A stretch of DNA of 37,778 nt from Lachnospiraceae bacterium (GCA_017424235.1 JAFPAQ010000081.1:1-37778); one strand, 5' to 3'. Shown: positions 1 to 8,626, counted from the first letter of the stretch. The notes: generated by a model from the letters alone, not told the origin. Made by a program: numbers and translations.

Positions 1-1
1 A

Positions 2-64
2 GCAATAGAAAAAGCAGCTGATGTAGATAATGCGTTAAATGTTATTATCAAATTTGAAATATAG
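2..64 (+). CDS. 3' end of an unidentified gene
   Basis: Only the last 20 codons and the TAG stop are inside the window. The visible C-terminus reads AIEKAADVDNALNVIIKFEI. The ending loosely resembles C-termini of zinc-dependent alcohol dehydrogenase-type proteins, but this is too short to name. The 160 bases that follow hold no gene I can support. Confidence 0.4.
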   Translation, partial: AIEKAADVDNALNVIIKFEI

Positions 65-225
65 ATAAAAAACTAATATAGTAATGAGAAATAAACTTTC
101 AGTCTTACAGAGAGATTGAAAGCACGCATGAATTTGAATTTTACGCTTCTCATTTACCAGCTATAAGATGCCGATAAATGAATAAAGAAAGATAAAATTA
201 TATTATATAAAAGGAGAGTAGGTAG

Positions 226-894
226 ATGAGTACATCAATTAAAACAGACAAAAGCAAAACTTTTACAATGGTTGGTATGGGCATTATGATTCTGTTGGTT
301 TTAACCAAGATAGTGCCAACATTACAACTGGCTGATTATTCAATGTTTGTTGGATTGGCATTTTTCTTTATTGTAGAAAGTGTTGCAAAAACACCGGATG
401 ATGAATCGGATTTGCGCTTTAAAACAATTTTTACAGACTTAAAAAAACCGGGTGTGCTTTTCTGGACGTTATTGCCTATTGCTTCGGCTATTGGTTCAAT
501 TGTTTTAAGCAATGTTCTTTTTGGAGACCAATATGTCAGTCATGTATTAGAACGTACCAGTGATATATTTACATTTGACCAGATATTTTTCCTAATTCTT
601 CAACTGATATTTCCGGCGTTTGCTGAAGAAATTGCGTTTCGTGGATTTTTCATAGGTAAAGGAATGAAGCTGTTTCCATACTGGCTTTGTGTAGTTGTGT
701 CCTCTGCGATTTTTGCATTAGCACATTTGGCGGCTGGAAATATTGGAATTTTGGTATTTGATATCGTAGGAATTTTTATTGATGGTTTAATCTATGCTAC
801 GATTTTCAAAAAAACAGGAAATTGTGTTATTAGCACAATTGCACATATTCTTTGTAATGTGTCTGGATTTACTTTTGTTTTTCTGTTTATGTAA
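226..894 (+). CDS. CPBP family intramembrane metalloprotease
   Basis: A 222-residue polytopic membrane protein. The CPBP (CAAX protease/bacteriocin-processing, Abi) signature is clear: motif 1 is EEIAFRG with Glu134, Glu135 and Arg139. Motif 2 is FALAH at 163-167, and a third conserved region has His207 in STIAHILCN. These Glu and His residues form the catalytic site in the family. There are about six hydrophobic segments. The ATG follows an AAGGAGAG ribosome site. Members act inside the membrane; bacterial ones are linked to bacteriocin self-immunity or processing, but no bacteriocin gene is visible nearby, so the substrate is unknown. It appears to be a single gene, with about 55 bases before the next one. 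Confidence 0.85.
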   Translation: MSTSIKTDKSKTFTMVGMGIMILLVLTKIVPTLQLADYSMFVGLAFFFIVESVAKTPDDESDLRFKTIFTDLKKPGVLFWTLLPIASAIGSIVLSNVLFGDQYVSHVLERTSDIFTFDQIFFLILQLIFPAFAEEIAFRGFFIGKGMKLFPYWLCVVVSSAIFALAHLAAGNIGILVFDIVGIFIDGLIYATIFKKTGNCVISTIAHILCNVSGFTFVFLFM

Positions 895-949
895 GCTTGA
901 GTAGTAAGTAAGGCACATAAAAGTCGCTTCTGTTTTGAAAGGAGAGCAT

Positions 950-1441
950 ATGAAAACGATAATTCATGATTTGGATGAATCCTATGATGCGCTATTTAAG
1001 GGTAAAAGTGAAAATGTTATCCGTGCAGACGGGAAATATGCACCATGCCAAGGCTGTTTTGGTTGTTGGACGAAGCATCCGACACAGTGTTACATGAAAG
1101 ATAAGTTACAAATGGTATGTCGCATGATTGGTAAAGCGGATGAGTTAGTTATTGTAACGGATAATTATTATGGAGCATATAGTCCATCGGTTAAAAATGT
1201 GTTGGATAGAAGTATTGGAGTATCCACTCCTTTTAGTACATATCGTGGTAAACAGATGCATCATACATTACGTTATGGAAAAAAGAAAAAACTTGCTGTA
1301 TATGCATATGGTAGTATGACAGAAGATGAGTCAAAAACTTTTCAGTATATGGTAGAGAGAAATGCTATCAATTATGGATTCCAAGAGTTTGAATTTCACT
1401 ATTTAGAAAATCTGAACCGATTGGAGGAAATGGAATTATGA
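950..1441 (+). CDS. flavodoxin-family NAD(P)H-dependent oxidoreductase
   Basis: A 163-residue protein of the NADPH-dependent FMN reductase/flavodoxin-like family. It carries the CQGCFGCW cysteine cluster common in clostridial iron-sulfur flavoprotein relatives, followed by a KADELVIVTDNYYGAYSP stretch typical of the flavin-binding region. The start chosen is ATG 950 (MKTIIHDLD), 4 bases after the end of AAAGGAGAG; a TTG at 935 in the same frame is unlikely. The gene overlaps the next by ATGA, so the two are translationally coupled and probably act as a pair. Electron donor and acceptor cannot be read from the sequence. Confidence 0.7.
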   Translation: MKTIIHDLDESYDALFKGKSENVIRADGKYAPCQGCFGCWTKHPTQCYMKDKLQMVCRMIGKADELVIVTDNYYGAYSPSVKNVLDRSIGVSTPFSTYRGKQMHHTLRYGKKKKLAVYAYGSMTEDESKTFQYMVERNAINYGFQEFEFHYLENLNRLEEMEL

Positions 1442-2151
1442 AAATAGTATTTATCAATGGTAGTCCCAAAAAGAAATTAAGCGTATCCTCTTATCTCCTT
1501 GGGATTGTTCGCCTTTTAGTTAGGGGCGAAGTGGTGTCAGAACAGGTGCGTAATGAAGGAGACCATAAACGTGTATTGGAAAGTATAAGGGATGCAGATA
1601 CTGTTGTTTTTGGTATGCCGCTTTATGTGGATGGAGTACCTTCTCATATGCTTGCATTCATGAAAGCGATGGAAAAATTTTGTATACATAATAATATCTG
1701 CTTAAAGGTGTATGTTGTTTCTAATGGAGGTTTTATTGAGGGCTGTCAGAACAGAGCACTAATGCAGGTGCTTGAAAATTTTTGTAATCGTTGTAATTTT
1801 CAATGGTGCGGAGGTGTTGGCATTGGTGGAGGCGTTATGCTCAATGTCATGAGAATTATGTTTTTGGTATATGCAGGTCTGTTTATATTGAATACAGTTA
1901 CGTCAGGATTAACGGCTTCATTACCAATTTTTGTAGAGCAGTTGGTAGTGGTTTTGTTTTTTAGTCTTGGTGCCTTTTTCTATTGCTTACGTATGGGGAT
2001 TGCCGTTAATAAGGGCGCGACATGTGGGGTAAAGTTTACGCGCATACTTTTGCCGTCATTTCTCTTTATTTTAGCAGCAGATATTTTCTTTGTAATCATT
2101 TCAATATTTCAGGGTGGAATTTTTAAAGGCTGGTTGAGCCGGAAAGAGTGA
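1438..2151 (+). CDS. flavodoxin-fold protein with C-terminal membrane segments
   Basis: 237 residues. The N-terminal ~140 residues are flavodoxin-like: MKIVFINGSPKKK is the first strand and phosphate-binding loop, and DADTVVFGMPLYVDGVPSHM is the flavin-contact region. The C-terminal ~95 residues hold three hydrophobic segments (about 143-160, 164-186 and 207-228), so the protein is membrane-tethered. It overlaps the preceding reductase by four bases (ATGA) and probably forms a two-gene redox unit with it. Such pairs are common in Clostridia but I know of no assigned physiological role. Confidence 0.65.
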   Translation: MKIVFINGSPKKKLSVSSYLLGIVRLLVRGEVVSEQVRNEGDHKRVLESIRDADTVVFGMPLYVDGVPSHMLAFMKAMEKFCIHNNICLKVYVVSNGGFIEGCQNRALMQVLENFCNRCNFQWCGGVGIGGGVMLNVMRIMFLVYAGLFILNTVTSGLTASLPIFVEQLVVVLFFSLGAFFYCLRMGIAVNKGATCGVKFTRILLPSFLFILAADIFFVIISIFQGGIFKGWLSRKE

Positions 2152-2184
2152 TACATTACTAGAAACAGAAAGCAAACTTTCAGT

Positions 2185-2375
2185 TAGTAGGTGTATCGCC
2201 ATGCCGACAGGTTCGTAAGCTATCGCTTACTCACTGTCGCGGCGTTCGCCGTATGCATCTTCGCGCGAATGCGCCTGCCTGTGTGCGAGCACTCGGCAGT
2301 TACCTTCGGCGCATCTGTGCATGGCTCATTGCTACGCGCAAAATTTCAGTTTGGGCACGAGTTTGCCGGTAATCA
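2185..2375. other. GC-rich intergenic element
   Basis: About 190 bases with far higher GC than the surroundings. They contain several short self-complementary stretches, such as GGCGTTCGCC and TTCGCGCGAA, and many CG dinucleotides. A 63-codon reading frame crosses it, but it has no ribosome site, odd composition and no recognisable protein, so I do not call a gene. It may be an interspersed repeat or an old insertion remnant. Confidence 0.45.
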
Positions 2376-2399
2376 AAAGTGAATAAAAAATGACTTTGG

Positions 2400-2432
2400 A
2401 GCCATTGTGGAGAAATCTACAGTGGCTTTTTT
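2400..2432 (+). terminator. intrinsic terminator
   Basis: The stem AGCCA/TGGCT is extended by TGT/ACA and closed by a loop around GAGAAATC, followed by a T6 tract. It ends whatever transcript crosses the GC-rich element. Confidence 0.65.
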
Positions 2433-2508
2433 CATGCAATAAAAGATTTGTCAGAAATGAATATGTTTCCTGTAAAGACCATTATCAGCAACTATTTCCT
2501 AATATTAA

Positions 2509-2742
2509 ATGCTAAAAAAGATTCATTTTTCGTGTGACGATAAATTGATTCTATTAGGCGATTATATTGATAGAGGACCAGAATCATTTACTTACAATGC
2601 TGGAAAAGCGTTTCAATACTGTTCCCAAAATGGAAAGAAACGATTTTTCTGCATAGATTGTGGATGCTCCTATAACCATACTATGTCACAATTGGCATAT
2701 ATTAGATTAGATGATGAACATGTTTTTTATGTTTCCAGGTAA
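2509..2742 (+). pseudogene. serine/threonine protein phosphatase remnant (internal deletion)
   Basis: 77 codons remain of a metallophosphoesterase normally over 200 residues long. Residues 1-26 hold the metal-binding GDYIDRGPES motif. The next residues (FTYNAGKAFQY to the end) correspond to the C-terminal part of the same family, with the CIDCGC segment. The initial DIHG motif and the whole GNHD-containing core are missing. The two retained pieces are joined in frame, so this is a deletion derivative and not a frameshifted gene. It cannot have phosphatase activity. Confidence 0.7.
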
Positions 2743-2766
2743 AGAACCTGAGAGAAGAGGTCGAAT

Positions 2767-2838
2767 ATGAAAAGTGTATTTTATGATCAGTTAATTAGAA
2801 TTTATCGTGAGATTGGTAAAAGAGGTTTGTGTGCATAA
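2767..2838 (+). pseudogene. 23-codon remnant, possibly pyridoxamine-phosphate-oxidase-like
   Basis: A short frame, MKSVFYDQLIRIYREIGK plus five residues and a TAA, follows a good GAGAGAAGAGG ribosome site. The peptide resembles the start of clostridial flavin-binding split-barrel (pyridoxamine 5'-phosphate oxidase-like) proteins, which suggests a gene that lost its body. The similarity is from memory and weak. From 2839 to the next gene I see nothing else that can be supported. Confidence 0.3.
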
Positions 2839-3035
2839 TTGTTTTGTTCACAAGATACGAGCGAGCAGTAGCAGAGAATAAGCGAATAGATGTAATTGAT
2901 TGTATTCTCAGGTAGAAATCTGGGAGAGTTTTTGGTATAATAAGGAACGTTAGTGGTAAAGAGATTAAGATATTAAGGATAAATTGTAGGAAGCAGGTAT
3001 TTTTATGGCAACATGGGTTAAGGAGATTATGTGAT

Positions 3036-3935
3036 ATGGTTTATACAGTAACGTTCAACCCCGCAATTGACTATGTGATTCATATGGGAGAAATGAGAAT
3101 CGGGGCTACAAATCGTTCTAACAAAGAAGAGATGTACTTTGGTGGTAAAGGAATCAATGTTTCGATTGTGCTGAAGGAGCTTGGAATTCATTCAAAAGCA
3201 CTTGGATTTACAGCAGGTTTTACGGGTGAAGCAATCGAAAAGGGGCTTGCTGATATGGGAATCGATACAGATTTTGTTCGACTTGACAGGGGAAATTCAC
3301 GTATCAATGTAAAGATAAAATCGAACGAGGAGACTGAACTGAATTGTCAGGGACCTGACATCGATGACAAGGCAATTTCTGCCCTTTTTGAAAAACTTGA
3401 TTGTCTGGTGGATGGAGATTCACTGATATTAGCCGGAAGTATTCCGACATCTCTTCCATCAGATATTTATGAGAGGATACTTGAAAGGCTTTCGGGGAAA
3501 AATATCAGAGTGGCTGTTGATGCAACAAAGAATTTGCTCCTAAATGTGCTTAAATATAAGCCTTTTCTGATCAAGCCAAACAATCATGAGCTTGGTGAGA
3601 TGTTTGGAATGGAACTTAAAACAAATGAAGATATTGAAAAATATGCAAGACAATTGCAGGCTATGGGGGCGGTCAACGTTTTGGTTTCTATGGCGGGCGA
3701 TGGAGCCATGCTGATCGACGAGTTCGGAAAAACACACCGATGCGGTGTATGCAAGGGAATAGTGAAAAATTCTGTCGGTGCAGGAGATTCCATGGTGGCA
3801 GGCTTTATGGCAGGCTCATTGAACGGTGATTACAAATATGCACTGAAGCTCGGAACAGCAGCAGGAGGAGCCACCGCTTTTTCACACGGTTTGGCAACAA
3901 AAGAAAAAATATCAGAGTTGTTGAAGACACTCTAA
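3036..3935 (+). CDS. fruK: 1-phosphofructokinase family hexose kinase
   Basis: A 299-residue PfkB-family sugar kinase, normal in length. The N-terminus MVYTVTFNPAIDYVIHM is that of the FruK/LacC branch. GGKGINVSIVLKELG is PfkB signature 1, and NSVGAGDSMVAGFMAG near residue 245 is signature 2 with the catalytic Asp in GAGD. The reaction is ATP-dependent phosphorylation of fructose 1-phosphate to the 1,6-bisphosphate (FruK), or tagatose 6-phosphate in LacC. No PTS component or fruR lies nearby, so the assignment rests on sequence alone. The start follows AAGGAG. Confidence 0.8.
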   Translation: MVYTVTFNPAIDYVIHMGEMRIGATNRSNKEEMYFGGKGINVSIVLKELGIHSKALGFTAGFTGEAIEKGLADMGIDTDFVRLDRGNSRINVKIKSNEETELNCQGPDIDDKAISALFEKLDCLVDGDSLILAGSIPTSLPSDIYERILERLSGKNIRVAVDATKNLLLNVLKYKPFLIKPNNHELGEMFGMELKTNEDIEKYARQLQAMGAVNVLVSMAGDGAMLIDEFGKTHRCGVCKGIVKNSVGAGDSMVAGFMAGSLNGDYKYALKLGTAAGGATAFSHGLATKEKISELLKTL

Positions 3936-4029
3936 ATAGTTTATCAGGCGTATGCTAATAGCCAAACCGAAAAGACTGTTTTTGTATTAAATCAAAAATG
4001 AAATTCAAGAATGAAAAAATAGAAAATTA

Positions 4030-4058
4030 TTGAATTGATTGTAAAATAGTGATAGAAT
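4030..4058 (+). promoter_or_regulatory. promoter of the cobalamin-riboswitch operon
   Basis: TTGAAT and TAGAAT are separated by 17 bases, about 20 bases before the aptamer begins. This fits a sigma-A-type promoter. Confidence 0.6.
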
Positions 4059-4078
4059 ACAGAGGTTATAAATATTAA

Positions 4079-4263
4079 GTAGTCAGGTGTCAGAGCAATT
4101 TATATGATTGACTCTGGTGAAAAGGGAAACAGGTGTAAATCCTGTGCGAACTCGTCACCGTAATTAGGGAGCTGAAGTCGATATATCACTGGGAAACAAG
4201 GAAAACTTTTCCTGGGAAGATGACGGATGCGATGATTTTTAAGCCGGGAGACCTGCCTGATTT
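4079..4263 (+). ncRNA. cobalamin riboswitch
   Basis: The conserved blocks of the adenosylcobalamin-type aptamer occur in order: GGTGAAAAGGGAA, GTGTAAATCCTG, GCGAACTCGTCACCGT, the CACTGGGAAACAAGG block, GGGAAGATGACGGATGC and AAGCCGGGAGACCTGCC. The outer stem pairs TCAGG near 4083 with CCTGA near 4256. It controls the following lipoprotein and ECF component, and is expected to shut them off when cobalamin is plentiful (family behaviour). Confidence 0.92.
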
Positions 4264-4348
4264 GAAGTTCGTAAGCGAAAGCTTAATGCCACGAGTAATT
4301 GGTTGAACCTGAATCTATCTTTTGACAGGATAGTTTTATTTGTGTGTA

Positions 4349-4377
4349 GAGAGTTGTCGTTTTGATGACTCTTTTTT
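4349..4377 (+). terminator. riboswitch expression-platform terminator
   Basis: The stem GAGTTGTC/GATGACTC (two G-U pairs) has a TTTT-containing loop and a T6 tract. It lies between the aptamer and the lipoprotein gene, where a regulated terminator is expected. A smaller hairpin, CTATC/GATAG with a TTTTATTT tail, lies just upstream at about 4316-4338. Confidence 0.7.
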
Positions 4378-4391
4378 ACGTTATAGGAAAT
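4375..4391 (+). repeat. terminator-associated repeat A, copy 1 (short)
   Basis: ACGTTATAGGAAAT directly follows the T-tract of the riboswitch terminator. Downstream, CATTTAATCAAAAAAGC resembles the sequence after copy 3. Confidence 0.55.
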
Positions 4392-4461
4392 AAATCATTT
4401 AATCAAAAAAGCTTTGATTGCGAGCTAAGAGAAAAAACACAAATTATAGGAGGAAAGAAAC

Positions 4462-4923
4462 ATGAGAATTAAAAGTAGTAAAGGAATTTATTTGAGGACT
4501 ATTTGTATGATGCTTATTGTGGTTATGGCACTTACAATAGTCGCATGTGGTGCGAATAATCAGAAAGACAGTGTTCAGTCATCAACCAATGTACAGAATA
4601 CAGAGGAAAATGAGGGAAATATCCTTGGTGAAGGTCAAACAAAGTTTATTTTTACTGTTGTTGATAAAGATGGAAATGAAACAGCTTTTGAAATTCACAC
4701 GGATAAGGAAAATGTGGGAGATGCCTTACTTGAGCATGATTTGATTGCAGGAGATGAAAGTGAATATGGTCTTTATGTTAAGACTGTAAATGGAATTACA
4801 GCGGACTATGATGTGGATCAGACATATTGGGCATTCTACGTTAATGGAGAGTATGCTTCAACGGGTGTAGACTCAACAAAGATTGAAGAGGGCGCTGCCT
4901 ATTCCTTTAAAGTGGAGAAGTGA
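4462..4923 (+). CDS. DUF4430 lipoprotein, likely cobalamin-binding
   Basis: A 153-residue exported lipoprotein. A hydrophobic signal of about 20 residues ends in the lipobox IVAC, with lipid Cys29, then a short polar linker. The rest is a DUF4430 domain, related to the C-terminal domain of transcobalamin; it includes YWAFYVNGEYASTGVDSTKI near the end. The ribosome site AGGAGG is strong. The cobalamin riboswitch upstream and the coupled ECF component downstream suggest it captures cobalamin or a cobinamide-like corrinoid at the cell surface. Domain identity is read from sequence; the ligand is inferred. Confidence 0.8.
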   Translation: MRIKSSKGIYLRTICMMLIVVMALTIVACGANNQKDSVQSSTNVQNTEENEGNILGEGQTKFIFTVVDKDGNETAFEIHTDKENVGDALLEHDLIAGDESEYGLYVKTVNGITADYDVDQTYWAFYVNGEYASTGVDSTKIEEGAAYSFKVEK

Positions 4924-5438
4924 TGAAGCTTACAGTAAAAGAAACAGTAGTATTTGGAATGCTTGGTGCGTTGATGTATGCTTCAAAAATTATTATGGAG
5001 ATTGCACCAAATGTCCATATGCTGGGAGTGTTTACAATAGCATATACAGTAGTTTATAGAAAGAAAGCATTATATCCAATTTATACATATGTTATAATAA
5101 ACGGAATGTTTAGTGGATTTGCAACTTGGTGGATTCCTTATTTGTATTTATGGACAATATTGTGGGGGGTAACTATGTTGCTTCCACAGAAAATGCCTAA
5201 AAAGGTTAAACCTGTTGTGTATATGATAGTAAATGCAAGTCATGGATTCTTGTTTGGTACATTATATGCGCCTGCACAGGCAATTTTATTTGGATTGGAT
5301 TTTGATGCAATGATAGCATGGATAATAGCAGGACTACCATGGGATATCCTTCATGGTATCAGCAATTTTTTCTGTGCAATGCTCATAATTCCTATTGTGA
5401 GTATCTTGCAAAGATTAGAGCGTAATGTTATAGTGTAG
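4923..5438 (+). CDS. ECF transporter S component, probably for cobalamin
   Basis: 171 residues with about six membrane segments and no soluble domain. The N-terminus KETVVFGMLGALMYASK, with its small-residue helix, is the face by which S components bind the shared EcfT protein. The start ATG overlaps the stop of the lipoprotein gene (TGATG), so translation is coupled, and both lie behind the cobalamin riboswitch. This makes it a functional counterpart of CbrT-type S components. No EcfA/EcfT is present, as usual for group II ECF systems, which share one module encoded elsewhere. Cobalamin specificity is inferred from the riboswitch. Confidence 0.8.
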   Translation: MKLTVKETVVFGMLGALMYASKIIMEIAPNVHMLGVFTIAYTVVYRKKALYPIYTYVIINGMFSGFATWWIPYLYLWTILWGVTMLLPQKMPKKVKPVVYMIVNASHGFLFGTLYAPAQAILFGLDFDAMIAWIIAGLPWDILHGISNFFCAMLIIPIVSILQRLERNVIV

Positions 5439-5444
5439 TTTGTG

Positions 5445-5491
5445 AAAAGACAAAGGCGTCTGCTTTTCGTAGCAGATGCCTTTGTCTTTTT
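5445..5491 (+). terminator. strong intrinsic terminator
   Basis: A long stem pairs 5445-5464 with 5471-5490, with one G-T pair and a TTTCGT loop, and ends in a T-rich tract. It closes the B12-uptake operon. The A/T-rich arms would let it act on both strands. Confidence 0.85.
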
Positions 5492-5513
5492 ACGTTATAG
5501 GAAATTGCGACAG
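5489..5513 (+). repeat. terminator-associated repeat A, copy 2
   Basis: ACGTTATAGGAAATTGCGA directly follows the T-tract of the 5445-5491 terminator. It is identical to copy 3 over 25 bases. Confidence 0.65.
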
Positions 5514-5554
5514 CTTTGCTTTTGCATTCGTTTTTTTTAATGAACCCCAAGATA

Positions 5555-5612
5555 CTGTACACCGGTTACATACCACGAGGTTTTTTTAGAATGAAAACCC
5601 GAGTTTAACACG
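5555..5612 (+). repeat. interspersed repeat B, copy 1
   Basis: The core CCACGAGG, then a T-run, then AGAATGAAAACCC, is preceded by TGTACA and GGTTA. It matches the copies at 18764-18813 and, inverted, 34891-34934. The rest of the gap to the next gene holds nothing else I can support. Confidence 0.6.
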
Positions 5613-5700
5613 ATTTATAAGCAGTTCACGTATTGAATTGTTATTGAGGCGATGATAAAATGATTAGAACTTCTGTTTTTTTGTTAAAACAGGTCAATTT

Positions 5701-6447
5701 TTGGAATTTGAAGAAAGCATGGAGATTAGTGTGATGTATGAACAATTTAAGACAAGGTTTTTATTGTTTTTATCTGAAATAATGCTGTTTGTTTCTGATT
5801 GTGATGTGCCACAAAACAAGGTAGTGTATGAGCCGGAAGATTCTTTTTATATGTCAGAGATTAATGATGAGATATTTTCACGTATTGAGAATATTTCTTT
5901 CAAAGAGGAGTGTACTCTTTCAAAAGAAGAGCTACGATATCTCCATGTACTTAATAAAGATATTGATGGTAATACGCATGAAGGAGAGATGATTGTAAAC
6001 AGATACATAGCACAAGACGTGCTTGATATTTTAAAGGAATTATATATTAATGATTATCCTATTGAAAAAATCAGACTTATTGATGAATATGATGCTGATG
6101 ATGAACGGTCTATGGAGAATAACAATTCATCAGGCTTCAATTTCCGATTTATTTCACATACTAAAAAGATTTCGAAGCATGGAATGGGTTTTGCGGTAGA
6201 TATCAATCCGTTATATAATCCATATACTAAAGTAGTTGCCGGAAAACGAATCATTGAACCAGTCAACGGTGAGCCATACCTGGATAGAGCTGCTGATTTT
6301 TCTTATAAAATCCAAAAAGATGACTTATGTTATAAACTATTTAAGGAGCATGGCTTTGAATGGGGAGGAGACTGGAAAAAAAGTAAGGATTATCAGCATT
6401 TTGAGATACCGGACAAAGTAATCGCGCAGTGGTATCCAGATAATTAA
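5701..6447 (+). CDS. M15-type D-Ala-D-Ala carboxypeptidase-like protein
   Basis: The C-terminal half is an M15 (VanY/endolysin-like) zinc peptidase domain. HGMGFAVDIN near residues 160-169 supplies the HxxGxAxD zinc ligands, and GGDW followed by DYQHFE near 223-238 supplies the last histidine. The family trims D-alanyl peptides of peptidoglycan. The N-terminal ~60 residues are not a clear signal peptide and the start is uncertain: TTG 5701, ATG 5719 and ATG 5734 are possible, none with a convincing ribosome site. Part of an export signal may have been lost, or the true start may lie upstream of a change in frame. Confidence 0.65.
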   Translation: MEFEESMEISVMYEQFKTRFLLFLSEIMLFVSDCDVPQNKVVYEPEDSFYMSEINDEIFSRIENISFKEECTLSKEELRYLHVLNKDIDGNTHEGEMIVNRYIAQDVLDILKELYINDYPIEKIRLIDEYDADDERSMENNNSSGFNFRFISHTKKISKHGMGFAVDINPLYNPYTKVVAGKRIIEPVNGEPYLDRAADFSYKIQKDDLCYKLFKEHGFEWGGDWKKSKDYQHFEIPDKVIAQWYPDN

Positions 6448-6536
6448 TTAAGTTAGTAACTGTTTAGCAGATATGGATAAATTAGGTTACTGTAACATAA
6501 ACTGAAATAAAAGTATAAACAATATATAAAACTTTG

Positions 6537-6566
6537 TTGACTAAACTGATAATTAAACAGTATAAT
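6537..6566 (+). promoter_or_regulatory. promoter of the chemotaxis receptor gene
   Basis: TTGACT and TATAAT are spaced by 18 bases, 57 bases before the start codon. Confidence 0.6.
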
Positions 6567-6623
6567 TAAAATTGAAAATCAATATATTGTAAACATATCA
6601 GTTGGAAAGAAAGGATTTATATT

Positions 6624-8105
6624 ATGAAACTACAACGAAAAGATTTATCAGAAGATCAGTTCCGTAGAGCAAATAAGCTTACAGCAACATCCATTACATT
6701 AGTCTATATTGTATTCTTTTTGATGACCTTCATGCAAGGTACGGTTCGTATGCCACAAAAAATTGTAAATTGTGTTGCTTTTACAATCACTTATATTGTA
6801 ACGGCAGTAATTGTAAAGAAGAACATAGAAAACCGTAAAGGTATGCTTGCTTTGGCGATAGGATTTGAGATTAGCTTTGCGGTACTGACTATTTCGTATC
6901 ATACAGCCAGTTTGCTTTTGATCTTTCCGGTATTGGTAACTATTACAGTATACCTGAATGAAGTACTTTATATGTATGGTACATGTGGAGTTTCTATTTT
7001 GGTTGTAGTGAAATTTTTGATTTTGTTAGGAAGAGGACAAAAAGAAGATTTTCAAATCATTATTGTAGCAATTATTGGTATTATAATTTGTCTGTTTGGT
7101 GGCTTGAAATCTATAAGAATGCTGATTGCATTTAGTAATGAAGAGACAAATACAGTTAAGAAGGCATTAAAGAAGCAGCAGAAAACAGCTGCAAAGGTGG
7201 ATGAGGTTTCAGCGAAGGTTTCAACTGAGTTTAAAGATGTTGTAGAAGATATTAATAGTATTAATGAGGTAGTGCAGGCAATTACCATGGCAATGCAGCA
7301 GATTGCACGTGGGTCAGAAGAGACAGCAAATGCCGCAACCCAGCAGGCAATCATGACAGCAGAAATTCAGACAAGATTAAAGAATACAGATGAAGTTTCC
7401 ATTCAGGCTGATAAGACAACCGGTGAGCTTAGAATAGCAGTAAATGATGGTAGAAAGAACTCTGATGAGTTAAAGAAACAGTCAAAGATTGTTGATGTAA
7501 ATACTCAAAAGATAGCTACTACGGTTGATAAGCTGGTAGATAGTGTGGGAAATGTATCCGAGATTACAAATTCAATTTTAAATATTTCCTCTCAGACAAA
7601 CTTACTTGCGTTAAATGCTTCTATTGAAGCTGCCAGAGCGGGAGAAGCAGGAAAGGGATTTGCAGTTGTTGCAGACCAGATAAGGAAGCTTGCTGAGGAA
7701 ACCAAGCTTTCAACAGAAAAAATCACAGAAATAATGAATGAGCTTACTGAAGTTACACAAGAGACACAGGAAGCTTTACAGAGTTCTGTTAATAGTATTG
7801 AAGTGCAGAGAAAGAATGTGGATGCTGTTTATGAAAGTTTTAGTTGTGTAGAAAATGGCGTAGTTAATTTAGCCGGAAATGTTCATGGCATGACAACAGA
7901 ATTGCAGGCGGTTCTTACAGCAAATGACAAGATTGTTGCCAATACTGAAAACCTTGCCGCTGTTTCACAGGAAATGTCATCTAATGCAATTTCAAGTTCA
8001 GAGCAGATGAATGGATTGCAGAAAAGGGTAGTTAAGTTTAATGGAGTCATTGATGGCACATCAGAAAACTTAAAAGAGCTGGCAGAAATAGTTGCAGGAG
8101 AATAA
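6624..8105 (+). CDS. methyl-accepting chemotaxis protein with six-TM sensor
   Basis: 493 residues. The N-terminal ~165 residues form about six membrane helices with no extracellular ligand domain, so sensing must occur in the membrane or cytoplasm. The rest is the coiled-coil MCP signalling domain; its conserved hairpin tip includes [20 protein letters not shown] near residues 325-345, the CheA/CheW contact site. No HAMP domain is obvious. The start ATG follows GAAAGGA. It appears to be a single transcription unit, with a promoter at 6537 and a terminator at 8152. Confidence 0.88.
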   Translation: MKLQRKDLSEDQFRRANKLTATSITLVYIVFFLMTFMQGTVRMPQKIVNCVAFTITYIVTAVIVKKNIENRKGMLALAIGFEISFAVLTISYHTASLLLIFPVLVTITVYLNEVLYMYGTCGVSILVVVKFLILLGRGQKEDFQIIIVAIIGIIICLFGGLKSIRMLIAFSNEETNTVKKALKKQQKTAAKVDEVSAKVSTEFKDVVEDINSINEVVQAITMAMQQIARGSEETANAATQQAIMTAEIQTRLKNTDEVSIQADKTTGELRIAVNDGRKNSDELKKQSKIVDVNTQKIATTVDKLVDSVGNVSEITNSILNISSQTNLLALNASIEAARAGEAGKGFAVVADQIRKLAEETKLSTEKITEIMNELTEVTQETQEALQSSVNSIEVQRKNVDAVYESFSCVENGVVNLAGNVHGMTTELQAVLTANDKIVANTENLAAVSQEMSSNAISSSEQMNGLQKRVVKFNGVIDGTSENLKELAEIVAGE

Positions 8106-8151
8106 TAAATATTAGTCATTAATGAAATCGGTAGATTTCATGTAAAATAAA

Positions 8152-8180
8152 AAAATCAGTTTTTCAACTGATTTTTTTTA
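8152..8180 (+). terminator. intrinsic terminator
   Basis: A perfect stem AAAATCAGTT/AACTGATTTT has a 4-base loop and a T-run. It ends the receptor gene. Confidence 0.85.
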
Positions 8181-8626
8181 ATGGGAGTATAAATAATTAT
8201 ATATAAGGTATTAAAGAGAAGAGAGAGTATCTCTTTAACTGATTTAATTATACAAATATTCAGACAATTTGTCTATGTATAATAATGTAAAAATCTGAGG
8301 AAGACAAATTGTATTATTTGAATGTAAAATATATAAAATGCTTTTTTTATATAAATTAGTGCATGGATTTTGGGCAAAATGGGTTTGCGTAACCATTTTT
8401 TAGATTTAGGGATTTAGAGATGTAAAACTTGTTTATGTTTCTAAAGGAAGGGATTGATGATATAATAGGATAAAGATATATAGAATAACACTTAGAATGT
8501 TATCACATACTGTGCGATAGACAGGACATTTCATGTCTGGTACTTGAAAATACAACATTTCTCGCTCTTTGTCGTGTTAAATATAAGTATAAGCAGATAT
8601 GATGTCTGTGAAAGGAGAAAAAGACA
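8181..8626. other. gene-free AT-rich stretch
   Basis: No coding frame can be supported here. One hairpin near 8377-8402 (AAAATGG/CCATTTT with a T-tail) could be a weak terminator. The part next to the XRE gene should hold its promoter, but I see no clear -35/-10 pair. Confidence 0.4.

Noticed and set aside
2191..2382. 63-codon frame in the GC-rich element
   Set aside because: No ribosome site, atypical composition and no recognisable protein; better explained as non-coding.
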